Made by a program: the position numbers and the translations under genes. Below are positions 63,216 to 64,000 of a stretch of 64,000 nucleotides of DNA, piece after piece. A model generated the notes under the pieces. It had not been told where the DNA came from. It did no database searches and was given only the letters and a program-made list of their open reading frames with translations. Each line of letters opens with the position of its first letter. Positions within the stretch are counted from its first letter, which is position 1. The stretch lies in NCBI RefSeq assembly GCF_030812595.1, contig NZ_JAUSSZ010000014.1:41407-105406 (forward strand), given 5' to 3'. The stretch is from Arthrobacter bambusae. Its GTDB lineage: Bacteria > Actinomycetota > Actinomycetes > Actinomycetales > Micrococcaceae.

Positions 63216-63290
63216 TGAATCTCCTGGCGTGTATAGGCAGACGTAGCGGAGGCCCACGCCCGGGCTACGTCCAACCCTGAGTGGTGGTAC

Positions 63291-63518
63291 TTACTTGGAG
63301 CAGGAGCCGGCAGCCGTAGCTGTTGCTGCCGTATAGACGCCGCCCTTTACGCTACAAGCCGTGTTGTTGAAGGTCTCCTTCAGGTTTCCGCCCAGCGCCG
63401 TGACGGCGATGATGATGACAACTGCGATAAGGGCAACCATGATGCCGTACTCGACGGCGGTGGCGCCCTTTTCGTCACGGCGGATCCGCGATGCGGCGTT
63501 GGAGAAGAATGTAAGCAT
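63291..63518 (-). CDS. Flp-type pilin with cysteine-bearing C-terminal extension (first copy)
   Basis: 75 residues from ATG 63518, with AGGAG upstream. The KGATAVEYGIMVALIAVVII helix and the ETFNNTACSVKGGVY...GSCSK tail match the other pilin nearly residue for residue, apart from a shorter Ala/Thr stretch between the two Cys. As first gene of the operon it is likely the most expressed subunit. Confidence 0.9.
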   Translation of the reverse strand: MLTFFSNAASRIRRDEKGATAVEYGIMVALIAVVIIIAVTALGGNLKETFNNTACSVKGGVYTAATATAAGSCSK

Positions 63519-64000
63519 TTGAAACTCCTGAGCGAGTTGGGGTGTGGGCTGGTCCAGCACCAGCTCTCTAGCAACTTAGCAACGCAAAACTCCCCGCAGC
63601 GCAGTCCTTGGGACATCCTGTGCCAAGACTCGCGATCCTGCGCATTTCTTGGCTTAAACCTAGAGAAACCCTGCGATCTCGGGCTTTCCTGAGGACCGCG
63701 ACAAAGGTGCGAAAACAGCGCAACCGCCGTCCCGCCGTCGGGCAAAAACAGCCCCGACCCGGGCCCCTCCCCCACGACGCCCGGTCAGATATAGGGCCAA
63801 ATCCCCAAACCCCCGCTCACGTATGACGCCCAATCGAGAAACCCCCACTCAGATCAAGTGACCGAGCGTCCGGCGAAAACACACCAAAGGTGACCCGGCG
63901 TCGGGGGCGGGTTCAGGGGGTCGTTGCAACGCCTGAGTGGTTGGTGGTGTTGTGGGACGTTTTGGTCGGCCTGAGGTTCGGCGTGAATTGGTTCGGGTGT
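63519..64000. other. region upstream of the pilus operon with repeat array C
   Basis: About 480 bases with no convincing gene. The first ~200 bases should contain the promoter of the flp-tad operon (minus strand). Array C of the 32-bp-period family follows. The last ~90 bases are T/G-rich (GGTTGGTGGTGTTGTGGGA) and carry no recognisable feature before the window ends. Confidence 0.5.
63775..63905. repeat. 32-bp-period bipolar repeat array C
   Basis: Forward elements GGTCA, GCTCA and ACTCA are at 63783, 63815 and 63847 (32 bp apart). The centre AGATCAAG sits at 63851-63858. Reverse TGACC elements follow at 63859 and 63891 (32 bp apart), each with the GAGCGTCCGG or CGGCGTCGG flank. More degenerate than arrays A and B but with the same geometry. 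Confidence 0.75.

Overview
The window looks like chromosomal DNA of a high-GC actinobacterium. The family set (Lrp-linked branched-chain dehydrogenase, PaaABCDE, DUF222/HNH 13E12-type gene, LCP protein, Tad/Flp pili, LAXTG-type surface proteins, many TTG/GTG starts behind purine-rich Shine-Dalgarno sites) fits a soil Micrococcaceae member such as Arthrobacter, Paenarthrobacter or Pseudarthrobacter. This placement is inferred from gene content and is not a database result.

0-31 kb is mainly a surface-polysaccharide region. After the tail of a LysR regulator and some small membrane/secreted ORFs come a Wzy/ligase-like polymerase (minus) and a Tat-exported beta-helix protein (plus). A bkdABC operon with a divergent Lrp-type regulator interrupts the region. 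The main block then holds a Wzz-BY-kinase, a WecG/TagA transferase, a hexapeptide acyltransferase, a GT4-type transferase, a minus-strand set (GT2, flippase, GT11 fucosyltransferase, GT2), gmd-fcl for GDP-L-fucose, the priming glycosyl-phosphotransferase, ugd and a DUF4012 protein. A sortase-type surface protein, a small membrane ORF, a Wzb-like phosphatase, galU, a short membrane protein, an AhpD-like protein and an LCP ligase follow. Together they predict a fucose- and glucuronate-containing capsule or exopolysaccharide made by the Wzx/Wzy route and perhaps attached to the wall by LCP chemistry.

31-34 kb holds a DUF2127-like membrane protein, a 13E12-type HNH gene and a short CDF cation transporter. 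The transporter is bracketed by two copies of the HNH gene's last 41 bp.

34-46.6 kb is a compact N-glycan catabolic locus. A secreted, wall-anchored GH18 endo-beta-N-acetylglucosaminidase would release glycans. A lipoprotein and two permeases import them. Cytoplasmic GH38 alpha-mannosidase, GH20 hexosaminidase and a GH5-like (probably GH5_18-type) beta-mannosidase would dismantle them. A LacI regulator is present, and three matching 17-bp operator candidates sit at all promoters of the locus.

46.6-51.5 kb is the phenylacetyl-CoA epoxidase operon paaABCDE plus an enoyl-CoA hydratase/isomerase. 51.5-52.1 kb holds two unusual bipolar arrays of a 12-bp core repeated every 32 bp; a third copy lies at 63.8 kb. 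A separate family with a 22-bp period occurs at 1.24 kb and 28.8 kb.

52-56 kb has a membrane protein, a histidine kinase, a divergent OmpR-type regulator and an Hpt-like protein that lacks its phospho-histidine. 56-63.5 kb is a Tad/Flp pilus operon (flp-flp-tadE-tadG-cpaB-cpaE-tadA-tadB-tadC, minus strand). No tRNA, rRNA, CRISPR array or intact insertion sequence was seen.
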